This document shows, piece by piece, positions 15,301 to 35,977 of a stretch of DNA of 64,000 bases. A program made the translations under genes and the position numbers. The stretch is from the NCBI GenBank assembly GCA_051294375.1, contig CM119267.1, positions 4,049,260 to 4,113,259 on the forward strand, in the 5' to 3' direction. Source of the stretch: Paraspadella gotoi. Taxonomy: Eukaryota > Chaetognatha. The notes under the pieces are model-generated. The model did not search any database. It saw only the letters and a program-made list of their open reading frames with translations, and was not told the DNA's origin. The stretch's first letter is position 1. Every line of letters begins with the position of its first letter.

Positions 15301-16622
15301 ATGCCCAAGAGAACGTCCACGGATCGGGGCGAGGGATCGGAGCTCGAACCGTCGGAGGCGAAAAAGGTCAAATCGGGCAAAGAAGAGGCGGACGCCGGAG
15401 ATTTCGGCTGCGATTTAAAGGCCAAAAACGGGAAACCGTTCAACGTCAAAATTTCATCGTGGAACGTCGCCGGTAAGGTCTTAAGATTCCTCGCCGCTAA
15501 GATTCCGCTCATCGGCGCTTTGTCATCTTCGTCCCCACCGCAAATTCAGGTCTACGCGCTTGGCACAAAAAGAATGGGCTCGAGTACATCACCAAGGAAG
15601 ACCCTGACATCTTCGCCATGATGGAAATCAAATGCAGCGAAGACAAACTGCCGAAGGAGATCAAAGACTTTCCGGGTTATCACAAATTCTGGCTCGCGGG
15701 AGGCGGGGAAACCGCCAAGGAGGGTTACGCCGGCATCGGGTAAAGAATTGACTATTATTGACTATTATTGACTATTATTATTATTGACTATTATTGACTA
15801 TTATTATTGACTATTATTATTGACTTACTATTATTATTGACTATTATTGACTATTATTTTTTTTGTTTCTAGATTTCTTGAGATTTTCAGTTATTTTGAA
15901 TTCTGTCCTCAGGTATTTCTCAAAAGAAAAGCCTTTGAAAGTTAAATACGGGATGGGTATCGATAAGTATGATCAAGACGGAAGGCTTCTCCACGCGGAA
16001 TACGAAAAGTATCAGGTAAGGAAAAAAATTTTGAAAATATGAAAAAAATTAAAACCGTCGTGGAATTCGGCGTACGACGTAAATTTTAGGTTGTGGCAGT
16101 CTACGTGCCGAACGCGGGTAGAGGCCTGAAGAATCTCGAATTTCGAATGGAATGGGACAAGGATTTCACCAATTTTCTAAATGTTAGTTTACATACGATA
16201 AAGTTTAATCAACAAAAAAAACGTAAGAAACGTAGCAAGCCATTAATCCAAAATAGGAACTTGTCAAAAAGAAGCCGGTGATCGTTTGCGGCGACCTCAA
16301 CGTCGCCCACAACGAAATCGACCTCAAAAATCCCAAGGGCAACAAGAAGAACGCCGGCTTCTCTCCTCGGGAAAGAGAATCTTTTTCCAAACTTTTGGAC
16401 GAGACGAAAATGGTCGACGCTTTCCGCGATTTGTATCCTGACAAAAGCGGCGCTTACACCTTCTGGACGTACATGATGAACGCCCGGGCCAAGGACGTCG
16501 GTTGGAGGCTGGATTACTTCTTACTCTCGGAATCATTGAAGGAGAGTCTTTGCGAGTGCGCCATCAGAAAATTCGTCATGGGCAGCGATCATTGCCCAAT
16601 TACTCTATTTTTGGCCGTGTGA
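15301..16622 (+). CDS. APEX1: apurinic/apyrimidinic endonuclease 1
   Basis: Class II AP endonuclease of base-excision repair, cutting 5' of abasic sites. Five exons (15301-15472, 15550-15739, 15913-16015, 16090-16182, 16257-16622) encode 307 aa, against 318 in human. The N terminus is a basic, nuclear-signal-like MPKR region. The exonuclease III fold shows MMEIKC (metal-binding Glu), [55 protein letters not shown] and the catalytic GSDHCPI. The redox-active cysteine of the mammalian protein (in KICSWNV) is serine here (KISSWNV), so the Ref-1 redox role is probably absent. The frame is open upstream to 15202, but the MPKR start matches the family. Confidence 0.95.
15744..15862. repeat. TTATTGACTA/TTA microsatellite in APEX1 intron 2
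   Basis: A run of repeated ATTATTGACT units, mixed with ATT triplets, fills most of this intron. It is a simple-sequence expansion with no evident function. Confidence 0.85.
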
Positions 16623-16872
16623 TTCGCCATGAACGCGATTGTCTCTTATAATTTTCCTACGTTGTGTTAAGTTAACAAATTGTTTTAACTTTTCAAACTC
16701 TCATTTTCTCAACTTTTGACTAATAATAATACTCATTTGTTACTACTTTTATTTTTTTGCTATTTCCATCATTCAATTTACAATTTTGTTTTTCATTTTT
16801 TTCAAAGTAAAGCTCTTGAAAAGAAGCTTCCATTCCTCTTTTCGTTGTATTAATCTAACAACCGACTCCGCC

Positions 16873-19344
<2,472 letters not shown>

Positions 19345-19523
19345 ATGTGACACAATTGCCGTTGAAAGGTTGTGAAATTCAGAACTGATATTGGTGACCA
19401 ATTGACTATTATACAACGATTCCAAGTTTTATTTTTAAAACAATATTCCATTTTTAAATTTTTTTTTACGGTCATATTTTCTTTCCTTCGGTTTAAATCG
19501 AGTCAGTAATTAAAAGAAGGACG

Positions 19524-20959
19524 ATGCCGTTGCGTTGGGGTTTTTGTGGCGCTGGGCGAATCTCCCACGATTTCGCCGCCGCCATCGCTTCCCTCAAAAC
19601 CGACGCTCATTCCTTCGCCGCCGTCGCCGCCCGCGACATGAGCAGGGCCGAAGCCTTTGCCCGTGAATTTGGTTTCGCCGCCGCCTACGACGACTACGAC
19701 TCCATCGCCAACTCTAACGACGTCGACGTCGTTTACATCGGAATCATCAACACCCTCCATTTCGATGTCGCCTCGAAAATGATTCGAGCCGGGAAGCACG
19801 TCCTTTGCGAGAAACCCATGACCCTGCATTTGGACCAAACCAAGGAACTCTTTCGCTTAGCAGAGGAAAAGGGAGTTTTTCTCATGGAGGCGATTTGGAG
19901 TCGATGCTTTCCCCTTTACGATCGAATTAGGGAGGAAATTAGAAAAGGCTCGATCGGGGAAGTGAGTGAACTTAGCTTTGAATGAGAGTCATGATTTTGG
20001 CTGGAGATTTAGTAAATAAACTTGATTTGCAAATAATAAAGATAAGAAAACAAAATAATTTTATTATGCACCTTTGAGGGAGACAAATCTCTGAAGATCA
20101 GTGCTCATTTTAAAAATAAAAATCATGTCATCTCCAGAAATAATTTGTTTTTTATATTATTGGCATGTAAAGACCAAATCAAATTTATTAACTACTAAAT
20201 TCTTGTTTTTGTATTGTTTAATGTTAAATTGCTTATACATATATTTTTGATGATTTGTCAGGTGTTGGCGGTGACCTGCTGCTTTGGCCAACCGATCAAC
20301 ACTCGTACCCGCGTGGCGAACAAAGAAATCGGCGGCGGTGGGCTCATGGATATCGGCATCTACGTGGTTCAGCTGGCGACGATGGCCTTCGGCGGTCGCC
20401 GCCCGGAATCCATGTCCGCCGCCGCGACGAAACTCTCCACCGGGGTCGACGACAGCGGGAGTATCTTCCTGCGATTCGGCGAGGGAAAGTTCGCTGAAAT
20501 CGGTTATTCTTGTAAAGTGAGTTTGTTGGAACTTGGGAGGGAAAGAACGAAATTGCTCGTGGAGACCTATTTCTTATTTTGTCTTCTCCCTCAGGTCCTC
20601 ATGAAGTGCGATGCCGTTATTTACGGGTCTTCGGGCCGCATAGAGATTCCCGAATTCTTTTGGGCCCCGAATCGACTCATCGTTAATGGGCAGGAGCTAG
20701 ACTTTCCTCTCCCGTCGTCCGAATTTTCCTTCAATTTTCCTCATTCGGAAGGTTAATTAAAAGTAATTTAAAAGTCTAATAGTTACATTATATTGTAAGA
20801 AATACCATTCGTTAAGGTCTGGCCTTCGAAGCGGAACACGTTCGCGCCTGCTTGGAGGCAAAAAAGCTACAAAGCGATAAGTTGTCGGCCGAAGATTCAG
20901 TCATTATCCACGAGATAATTGCGGAATCCCTCGATCAAATGGACATTCATTACGATTAA
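19524..20959 (+). CDS. DHDH: trans-1,2-dihydrobenzene-1,2-diol dehydrogenase (Gfo/Idh/MocA family)
   Basis: NADP-dependent oxidoreductase acting on dihydrodiols and D-xylose-type sugars in the cytosol. Four exons (19524-19961, 20262-20516, 20595-20751, 20817-20959) encode 330 aa, against 334 in human. The Rossmann start RWGFCGAGRISHDF, the VVYIGIINTLHF segment and the catalytic-lysine motif GKHVLCEKPM are present, followed by LMEAIWSRCFP and GGGLMDIGIYVVQLA of the C-terminal alpha/beta domain. Intron 1 is 300 nt and AT-rich. The start lies 180 nt after the ATP5F1B stop. Confidence 0.9.
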
Positions 20960-21349
20960 CAATTATGGCTGTTATTCTTTTGGTACTGTTTAAATAGTTA
21001 CAGAACACGTTTTTTAAAACAAAGTTTATTTAATTAAGTCGGCGATGTTGATTTTTAAGAGCCGCTGATTTGCAAAAAGGTTTCTATGTCGAATCTAAAT
21101 TCTAATCATTTTCATTAATTGTGATATTTTTTATTAAATGTTTAATGTTTGTTACAATTTTTAGTGAAAGTAAGTGCAAGAATTTGTGGTTTTGCTCTCT
21201 GCTATGTGACCAAAAATGCATTAGGTAAATACTGGTGGGGGTGCTCGAGATATTTCTCGCAATCTAAAAAAATTTTCGGGCCTTTTTTGCTGAACGGCCC
21301 TTTGAATTGCGAGGGCATTAAAAGTTTGGCACTCGGCAAAAAAGTAATC
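20960..21349. other. spacer between DHDH and NIF3L1
   Basis: AT-rich. A frame open from 21149 to the NIF3L1 ATG lacks an upstream in-frame ATG, so it is probably 5' UTR. An acceptor-like pyrimidine tract ending in AG lies at about 21164. Confidence 0.5.
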
Positions 21350-22926
21350 ATGTCTCGCCGATCCAGCAACTCCTCTTCTTCGACATCCGGTTTGTTAGTT
21401 TAGTAATTAATTTATAGTAAGATAGTACCCGTTTAATTTAATCTTTTTATTTAATATCCAGGAATTGAGTTGAAAGCCGTCATTTCCAAGGTGGAGGTCA
21501 TTGCTCCTATTTGCCTCGCTGAAGACTGGGATAACGTCGGCCTCCTAATCGAACCCTCTACGCCGCATTTCGTCAAAACTGTTTTTCTCTGCAACGACCT
21601 TACCGAACCCGTACTCGGTGAGGGCGAACGAAGCGTAGCGTTCTCCGCTGGTTTATCTCCATTTTTTTTTTACCCCCACTTTTTCAGACGAGGCTCTCGA
21701 GAAGCAGGCGGATCTGATCATTGCGTATCATCCGCCCCTATTTCGTCCACTCAAGCGAATAACGCAAAGAACATGGAAAGAACGTAACATCGTTCGTTGC
21801 CTCGAAAACCGCGTCGCGCTTTACTCTCCTCACACCGCCTCCGACGCCATGTACGACGGTAAGGATTAAGGTCTTGGGGGGGGGGGAGTTTCAATTAGCA
21901 TCGTAGTGACCAAAAAAACGTTTTCGGATTAGGCGTCAACGACTGGTTGGTGAGCATATTGGGCCCTGGACAAGTGACTCCCATCGTTCCTAAGAATCCG
22001 CCACCGCCTCCAGCCTCGCCTTCGACCGCGAACGGTCCCAAAGAGGGGACGCCGGATCGCGAAAGCGCGCCTTCGAAACACGTGCATTATCAAAACTTTT
22101 TTCAATTTTAAGCATTACCATATTTCTTCGTGGTTTAGTTCCTCCACCGAATTTCTCTCAGATTCATCGAGAATCCTCCAAAGGGCGAAACACTTCGTCG
22201 GCCGACCAAATCCAGGCCGCCAAGGAGGCCTTAGTGGGCTTGGGTCGTCACGTGGTCTTAGAGACGCCGCTTTCGATCGAAGTGGCGGTGGCGCTGATCA
22301 AGCGACACCTCGAGATCGAACACGTCAGGATTTGCTACTCGAACGAATTCAAGCGGAAAGAAAGAGGCGAGGAAAACGTTCCGTTGACCTTGTCCAAACT
22401 ATAATTTTTTTTACCGTTTTATAATTAATAAGTCTTATTATTTTATATTTATAGGTGTTATACATTTAATAAAATCCGTCGCCGTCTGCGCCGGAAGCGG
22501 AGCGTCCATATTAAACGGCGTCGACGCCGGTCTCCTTCTCACCGGTAATTATTTGTTTTCCGGGAATTATTTTCAAATTTGTTTTGATAAATATAAATAA
22601 TATATATATATTATTTTAAATATATAATATACTCCCCTTTTTTCCAAGGTGAAATGACGCATCACGAAGTCCTGGAGTTCAACGCTCGCGGACAAACTGT
22701 TATTTTGGCGGATCACAGCAACACTGAACGTGGCTATTTGAAGCACGTGTTCGCCAAACGACTTCACCAGGATCTCAATGCGCCGCCGAAAACGCCGCCC
22801 AAGCGTCACGGCTGCGTCACCATTGGCAACAGCGACAAGGCTGACAAAGAGAAGGAAAAGCAAGCCTTGTCTGAAGTCAAGGTTATAATGTCGGAAGTCG
22901 ACGCCGATCCTCTAACCATCATCTGA
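21350..22926 (+). CDS. NIF3L1: NIF3-like protein 1 (NGG1-interacting factor 3 family)
   Basis: Member of the widespread NIF3/YbgI family, a di-metal binding fold of uncertain biochemical role. Seven exons (21350-21389, 21462-21617, 21688-21858, 21933-22081, 22162-22366, 22455-22544, 22649-22926) encode 362 aa, against 377 in human. Metal-site motifs are present: YHPPLFRPLKRIT, YSPHTASDA, LTGEMTHHEVLE and ADHSNTERGYL. AEDWDNVGLL and VAVCAGSGASIL also match. The exon 5 donor is unclear: only a GC donor (GAG then GCGAGG at 22367) keeps the frame and the alignment. A Pro/Ser-rich insert sits in exon 4. The short MSRRSS start is not a clear targeting peptide. Confidence 0.9.
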
Positions 22927-23638
22927 CCTTTGAGTCATTATTATTATTATTATTATTATTATTTTATAATTTTAGAATAAAGGCTTTTAGTGTTGAGGTG
23001 TTTCGGGCCAATTTCACTAACAATTCAGCGTATGAACCTTTGGCGGTCTTACTCTGTTTGCCCTGTGTTGTCCTTTGTTTCCATATTTTCATTTTTAATT
23101 TATTTACGTATATTAAATAACGTGATCCACCAACACAAGATTTCGGTAAATTTCTACAAACTTAATTTTCTATTAAGCTTACTTAATATCTATAGATTCT
23201 TAATTTTCCAGTTTTTAAACGTTCCCACTCAGCCACAATCATCATATTCAAGTTATGTATTCACATATTATTTATGAATTGTTCAGATTTCACTTTTCAA
23301 AGAAATTAATTAGGAGATTTGCGTATTTCTTAAATTTTTTTTCTCGGTCGTTGAATGCCGAGTTTACTCCTCGCTCTGTTGGGTGTTCAAAAAATTTTCC
23401 GATTTACAAATAATACTCATTGTTACACGTACCTGTATCCCCTGTAGTTGTGGTAATGTCCGTATTTTTGTGACGATCGTTCTGCGATTTTTTAAGAAAT
23501 ATATATTTTTTGCTTCATCCCGTTCCAAATTATACACTCGTTGAAACACGACAGGCACTCTGATGATTCTCGACTCCGCCGCCGCCGCCGTTTCGAGTAA
23601 AACATTTATATGATTCGACTTGGGCTTTCTACTCGTCG
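22927..23638. other. spacer between NIF3L1 and EIF2AK4
   Basis: Contains a short (TTA)n run at about 22936-22963 and AT-rich sequence that becomes GC-rich from about 23560 towards the GCN2 start. No gene recognised. Confidence 0.5.
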
Positions 23639-31330
<7,692 letters not shown>

Positions 31331-31652
31331 CCAACTCTTCCTTTACTATTGCTAAACTGTGATACACAAACAACATTTTAATTAAATTCCTGTTAAAAAA
31401 GGAGGATCCGTGATATAACAAAAAACTAATTTTTCCCCCTTTCCCCCAATTTATTTCCGATTAAGTCCTAATGTTGATGAAATTTGAGGGCAGTATGGTT
31501 TAATAATTTACTGTTCCTGTTTAACGTTTTAATTCATCGAACCTTTGTATCGTGCTAAGTAGTATTATAGTCATTGTTGACGACGTTTTTGACGTCATAA
31601 TATTTCCATGTTTTTTTTTTATCTAAATTTTTTCTCAAGATTTTCGGTCGCC
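31331..31652. other. spacer between EIF2AK4 and MCU
   Basis: AT-rich with no gene. A pyrimidine-rich tract ending in AAG at about 31640 precedes the MCU start. Confidence 0.5.
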
Positions 31653-33207
31653 ATGGCGGCGACGCGACGCACCGCGTCTCTTTTGACGCCGTTGGTTGCC
31701 TCTTTTGGCGTCGGGACCAAAATGCTTCCATCCATAACGCGTCCTTATTTTTCTCTGGGCGCGTTTTTCGTTCCAAACTTTCACTCCCGCGCTTTCTCGA
31801 CCTCGCCTTCCTCGCCCTCGGCTTCGGTGAGCGTTCGAAATCAACTTCCGATGCTGCTGCTGCCGCTTCCGTCCCGCCGCGACGAGGCCGGATGCGAGTT
31901 CGTTATTAGGCCGACGTCTTCCACGGTCGGGACTCTCCTCTCCGACATTCGCCAAGAAGACGCCGCCGTGGAACGAATTCACGTGACCACCGTCGACGGG
32001 GAGAGGGTGGCCGCCGCCACTGAGATGCGTCACCTCTTGACGTCGGGTTTTGATCTTCACGTCAACGACGTCGTTCATTCCATCTCGCCACTTCCCAGCC
32101 ATCAACTGCCGGTGAGAAGGGGACGTGATGTTTAGATGAGTTAGAAAAAGCAAAGAGAAAAATGCATACTAGTACAATAGTACATCTTCACCTAAATATT
32201 TGCTTTTTTAGCCGGACGCTAAATTAGATGGCGGTAGGTCGGTCAATCTTTTTAGTTAATTCGAATGTGGTGTCGCAACTTTTAACATATTAACGCCGAA
32301 ATTTGGGTTATTGATATTTTTTCTATTCACTTAACAATCATCACACGGCTTTTGTTGAGAAAATTCTGACTAATTTGCCGCAAAGGACTTACCTTTTGTT
32401 TGAATTATTGTTTGCTTATTTTATTCTTTAAAAAAAAAAATAAAAGCTAATATCCTTCGTGCATTCCCAGGATGACCTCGACTCTGTCGATTTAACGTCC
32501 GCCGATGAGGTCAAAGACCTCGTCATGCATCTGCACACCGTCCTCAACATGCGTCCGCACTTGTCGCATCATTCGACGGAACTCCGCCGCCGCATCGAGG
32601 ATAACCGGCTGGAGCTGCAGGAGTTAGAAAGCCAACTCGACCTTCTACGCAAAGCGGCCGAAAAAAAGTTGGACCGATTCAGCCATTTCAATCTTTTTCT
32701 CATGTGCTTTCAGTTCGGGATGTTCGCCAGGCTTACTTGGTACGAAGCCAATAGGCCTTGTTAATCTTATCCAGATCCCTACTATGTTGGATTCGGTTTC
32801 ATGTAAGAATATTTCTTTTAAAGGTGGGAATATTCGTGGGACATAATGGAACCGGTCACCTACTTCACGACCATATTTCACTCGATGGTCCTCGTCTACG
32901 GCTTCAGCGTTCTCACCCGAAAGGACTTTCTCTACCCAGTCGCAGCAGATCACTTCTACCTCAAGTGGCTTCACCAATTATGCGGCAAATCTCAGTTCGA
33001 TATGGAAAGGTCATTTTTTTTTTTTTTTTTTAGTTTAATTTTTATATCTTTAGCTTCTGTTAAAAAAAAATTACCAATATTAATTTTAATATTTCCTCAC
33101 ATCGCAGGTACAACGCTTTGAAGAAACAAATTCACGATGATGAAGCAACCTTGAAAAGAATCCGTTCTCCTTTAGAAGCCAACCTCTGGATTGCGCCCCC
33201 GCTCTGA
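31653..33207 (+). CDS. MCU: mitochondrial calcium uniporter pore subunit
   Basis: Pore-forming subunit of the inner-membrane calcium uniporter. Four exons (31653-32111, 32471-32739, 32824-33009, 33108-33207) encode 337 aa, against 351 in human. An Arg/Ser-rich mitochondrial presequence of about 50 residues leads into the matrix N-terminal domain. Coiled-coil 1 lies near HSTELRRRIEDNRLELQELE. TM1 spans LFLMCFQFGMFARLTW and the DIME selectivity filter is WEYSWDIMEPVTYF. TM2 follows, then a second coiled coil (MERYNALKKQI). The Asp and Glu of the filter are intact. Intron 1 is long (359 nt). Confidence 0.96.
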
Positions 33208-34556
33208 AAAAGCGATGGCCGTATTCATAATTCTTGCTGACGAGAAGTCTTGGTTGTAATCAGGGCTCTTATTATATCTCCTTATATGAAGGTTAGAAAA
33301 ATTATTTATAAATGTTGTAAATTATAATAAAACATATACTACAGTTAAAAATTTTCTTCTAGTTTCCGTATATATTTTTTAAGATACTTCGCCTATAACA
33401 ACTAATAGCTTTTTGTCTAAGTTCTTAAATTTTAAAAATTAAATTATTAACACGAATCTTAATAAAAATTCCTGATTATAATCTCGTCTTTCATTAACCG
33501 CCGAAATATTTAATGTTTTAATTCAGTTCAGAATTTCTTGTTTTATGTTTCATTCGGCTTTCCCTGAAATGTATGTTGGACCCAATTTTTTAAAGGAGAG
33601 CAAAGGGAGTAAATAATTAAGTCAAGTTTTAAATTTTTTTTCGTTTCTAATGCGATGTTAAGTTGCCATTAGTGGCATTGTTTGGTTGCCGTTTTTGCTT
33701 ATAAAATAACTCTTTGTTAAACTTAAACTTGAAGGTTTCTTGTGGGAAATAAAAAAAACAACAGATTTTCATTCATTAGACCTGCAGCCCCGAGACTATA
33801 CGCTGTAAACCTTTAAATATTAGTTGTCAGAAATAAATTGAAAGGTGGTTTAAAATTGTGCGTTCAAAGCTTGTAAACCTTAGTCCGATTTATTTATCCG
33901 ATAAATGGCGCTATTTTATGAAAAGTACAATTCAATAGATACTTTGGGGCCTCGCTTTTACTTTTCGAAATTTTATGTTGTTTTTGGGATGAATCGACGT
34001 CATACTGTATATTCAAGATGCATCATATGTTTGATCGTTATGTCGTCGTGGACGCATGTCGCGTTTTTTATATCCCGTCTTTTCCGAATGCAACGTCACG
34101 TCTAGAAAATTTCTGTCGCTTAACAAAATCGCGTTCGCTAGTCTTTACTGGGCTACTCCACGATTTAACAAAATGAATGATAAAACTTAATCTTTATTCA
34201 TATAAAAATAAGATTATAAGACCGTTAACCCACTTCTACTAAGCTCTGTTTACTAAAATATTATCTTATGTCTAATCATAGAAATTCAGTTACATTTTTA
34301 CTTATCAGTTAATTTTTTTAAATCGTGCTGTAACCAGATGTTTTTGTTGTTCCGAATAGAGGGCATGAAATACGCTGGTTCTTTCATCATATTTATTTCT
34401 TAATAACATCACTTCCATTACGCCTGCTCCGATTTTTTGGAGTACATGATACGATTGTTTCGTATTACTTTAAGGATATAAATATATATATATATATTCT
34501 GTATCTTTGTCTTTTACACGTTTTCAGAAATTAGTATTAGCAATATTGAAACGTAA
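33208..34556. other. 1.35-kb gene-free spacer between MCU and TXN2
   Basis: AT-rich on both strands. I see no exon I could defend. The end, at about 34510-34527, is a pyrimidine tract ending in CAG, 29 nt before the TXN2 ATG, and could be a 5' UTR or trans-splice acceptor. A TATATA run lies at about 34480-34497. Confidence 0.55.
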
Positions 34557-35003
34557 ATGATGACTTCCGCTCTAACTTCTCTGGCGCTGAAGCGATGCGT
34601 CTTGTCTCCCGCTTCTCTCTCAGCTCTTCGTTTCCTTCCCCGCGTCTCCGCCTTCACCACCTCCCCATCGCCCTTCGCCGTCATCAACATCCAGGACGAG
34701 GAGGACTTCAAGAAGCGCGTCGTCGACTCCTCGGTCCCCGTCGTCGTCGACTTCCACGCCGAGTGGTGCGACCCTTGCAAGATCCTCGGCCCCAGATTGG
34801 AGGCCGCAGTGGATTCTTGCGGCAAAGAAATCGTTATGGCCAAAGTCAATATCGATGCGCATCAGGAACTCGCGATGGCCTTCAAAGTCCGCGCCGTCCC
34901 GACCGTTGTCGCCGTCAAGGCCGGGAAGGTGGTCGACGGCTTCACGGGCGTCAAGGATGAGGATCAGCTCAAGACTTTTGTCGACAATCTAGCGCGGCCT
35001 TGA
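34557..35003 (+). CDS. TXN2: mitochondrial thioredoxin
   Basis: Matrix protein-disulphide reductase. One exon encodes 148 aa, with a presequence of about 40 residues and then a classical thioredoxin fold (VVVDFHAEWCDPCKILGPRL, cis-Pro in VRAVPTVVAVKAGKVVDGFTG). The active site is WCDPCK instead of the usual WCGPCK, so the residue after the first cysteine is Asp. This change should alter the redox potential, but both cysteines and the cis-proline are kept. MRPL50 starts 83 nt downstream on the same strand. Confidence 0.94.
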   Translation: MMTSALTSLALKRCVLSPASLSALRFLPRVSAFTTSPSPFAVINIQDEEDFKKRVVDSSVPVVVDFHAEWCDPCKILGPRLEAAVDSCGKEIVMAKVNIDAHQELAMAFKVRAVPTVVAVKAGKVVDGFTGVKDEDQLKTFVDNLARP

Positions 35004-35086
35004 ATTTGCCGAATGATGTCGTAAACGTGGTTTCTTGTTTGTAATTTTTGTAATTTTTCTTTTAGTTGTTAAGGTTTAGAAAGACG

Positions 35087-35824
35087 ATGAATGCTTCATT
35101 GGCGAGATGGATAATTCGCGGCGGCGCGAAATTCTCTTTCGCCGCCTCTTCGCCTTCGGTTCGCACCTTCGCATCGACGAATTCGCTTACCTCTCTCTCA
35201 TCCTTCATCCCTAATTGGATGAAACGCGGTTCCTCAGAGACAGAAGAGTTGAGCCCCGCGGAGCTGCTCGGACATCGTCCTCCACAGGCCGCCGCCGAGT
35301 CCAAGTTCGAGCCGAGAATCCCCCTGGAATATCGGCCGGCGCCGGACATGGAGGAGAGGTTGTCGCTGTTATGGCGACGAGCGGTCGGCGCCAGGACGGC
35401 GCTCGATCCCGCAGACTTTGAGACGACGCGAGTCGACGACGATGATGGAGTCAAGTTTCTCTTCCTCGACGCCTGCGTCACCGAATTCAGGAAGCGAATT
35501 CCCGGCGCCGATCTCGACGACATGATCACCCTCGCCGACGTCCGCGACTTTTTCGCTCGACCGCTCCTTCCCGCCGACAAAACGCTGGAACGTCTGAGGG
35601 ACGAAGACGCGCCGCCGAACCTCCACGTTATTCCCGACTACATGACGTTCGAGGAAGAGATGGCGCTTCACCACGAGCGGGACGTTTATCCCCATCGAGA
35701 CATCATCATTTCCTCGCTGCGGGAGAGGGGAAAGTACAAGAGCGTGAGGAAGCCTAAGTGTCCTTGGGAAGAGGCGGAGGGATTTTTCGTGCCTCCTAAG
35801 TATAAGAGGCATCAGGGATTTTAA
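35087..35824 (+). CDS. MRPL50: mitochondrial large ribosomal subunit protein mL50
   Basis: One exon, 245 aa. A mitochondrial presequence is followed by a region that aligns with human mL50: EYRPAPDMEERL, then LLPADKTLERLRDEDAPPNL against human QDRSKFDELSASNLPPNL. Human mL50 (158 aa) ends just after this motif, while this protein continues for about 60 residues with an Arg/Lys-rich, charged tail that I cannot assign. The presence of a putative 45-nt intron (35021-35065) in the 83-nt gap to TXN2 means the 5' UTR may be spliced. The identification rests on the central 100 residues. Confidence 0.75.
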   Translation: MNASLARWIIRGGAKFSFAASSPSVRTFASTNSLTSLSSFIPNWMKRGSSETEELSPAELLGHRPPQAAAESKFEPRIPLEYRPAPDMEERLSLLWRRAVGARTALDPADFETTRVDDDDGVKFLFLDACVTEFRKRIPGADLDDMITLADVRDFFARPLLPADKTLERLRDEDAPPNLHVIPDYMTFEEEMALHHERDVYPHRDIIISSLRERGKYKSVRKPKCPWEEAEGFFVPPKYKRHQGF

Positions 35825-35977
35825 AAAGCAAGTGTTTGTGTTCCCCTCTTCCCTTCTATCTTTACCAATTTCGTTGTTTGTTTTTTTTACGTAATGGTTT
35901 CTTTCTTTGAACGTTTACAGAGGCGGCTGCCGCTATAAATCTTTTACATACCTCTTTACTTTTTAATTATATTGGTA

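Noticed and set aside
32213-32234. Micro-exon inside MCU intron 1
   Set aside because: A 22-nt candidate would break the frame between exons that already join in phase.
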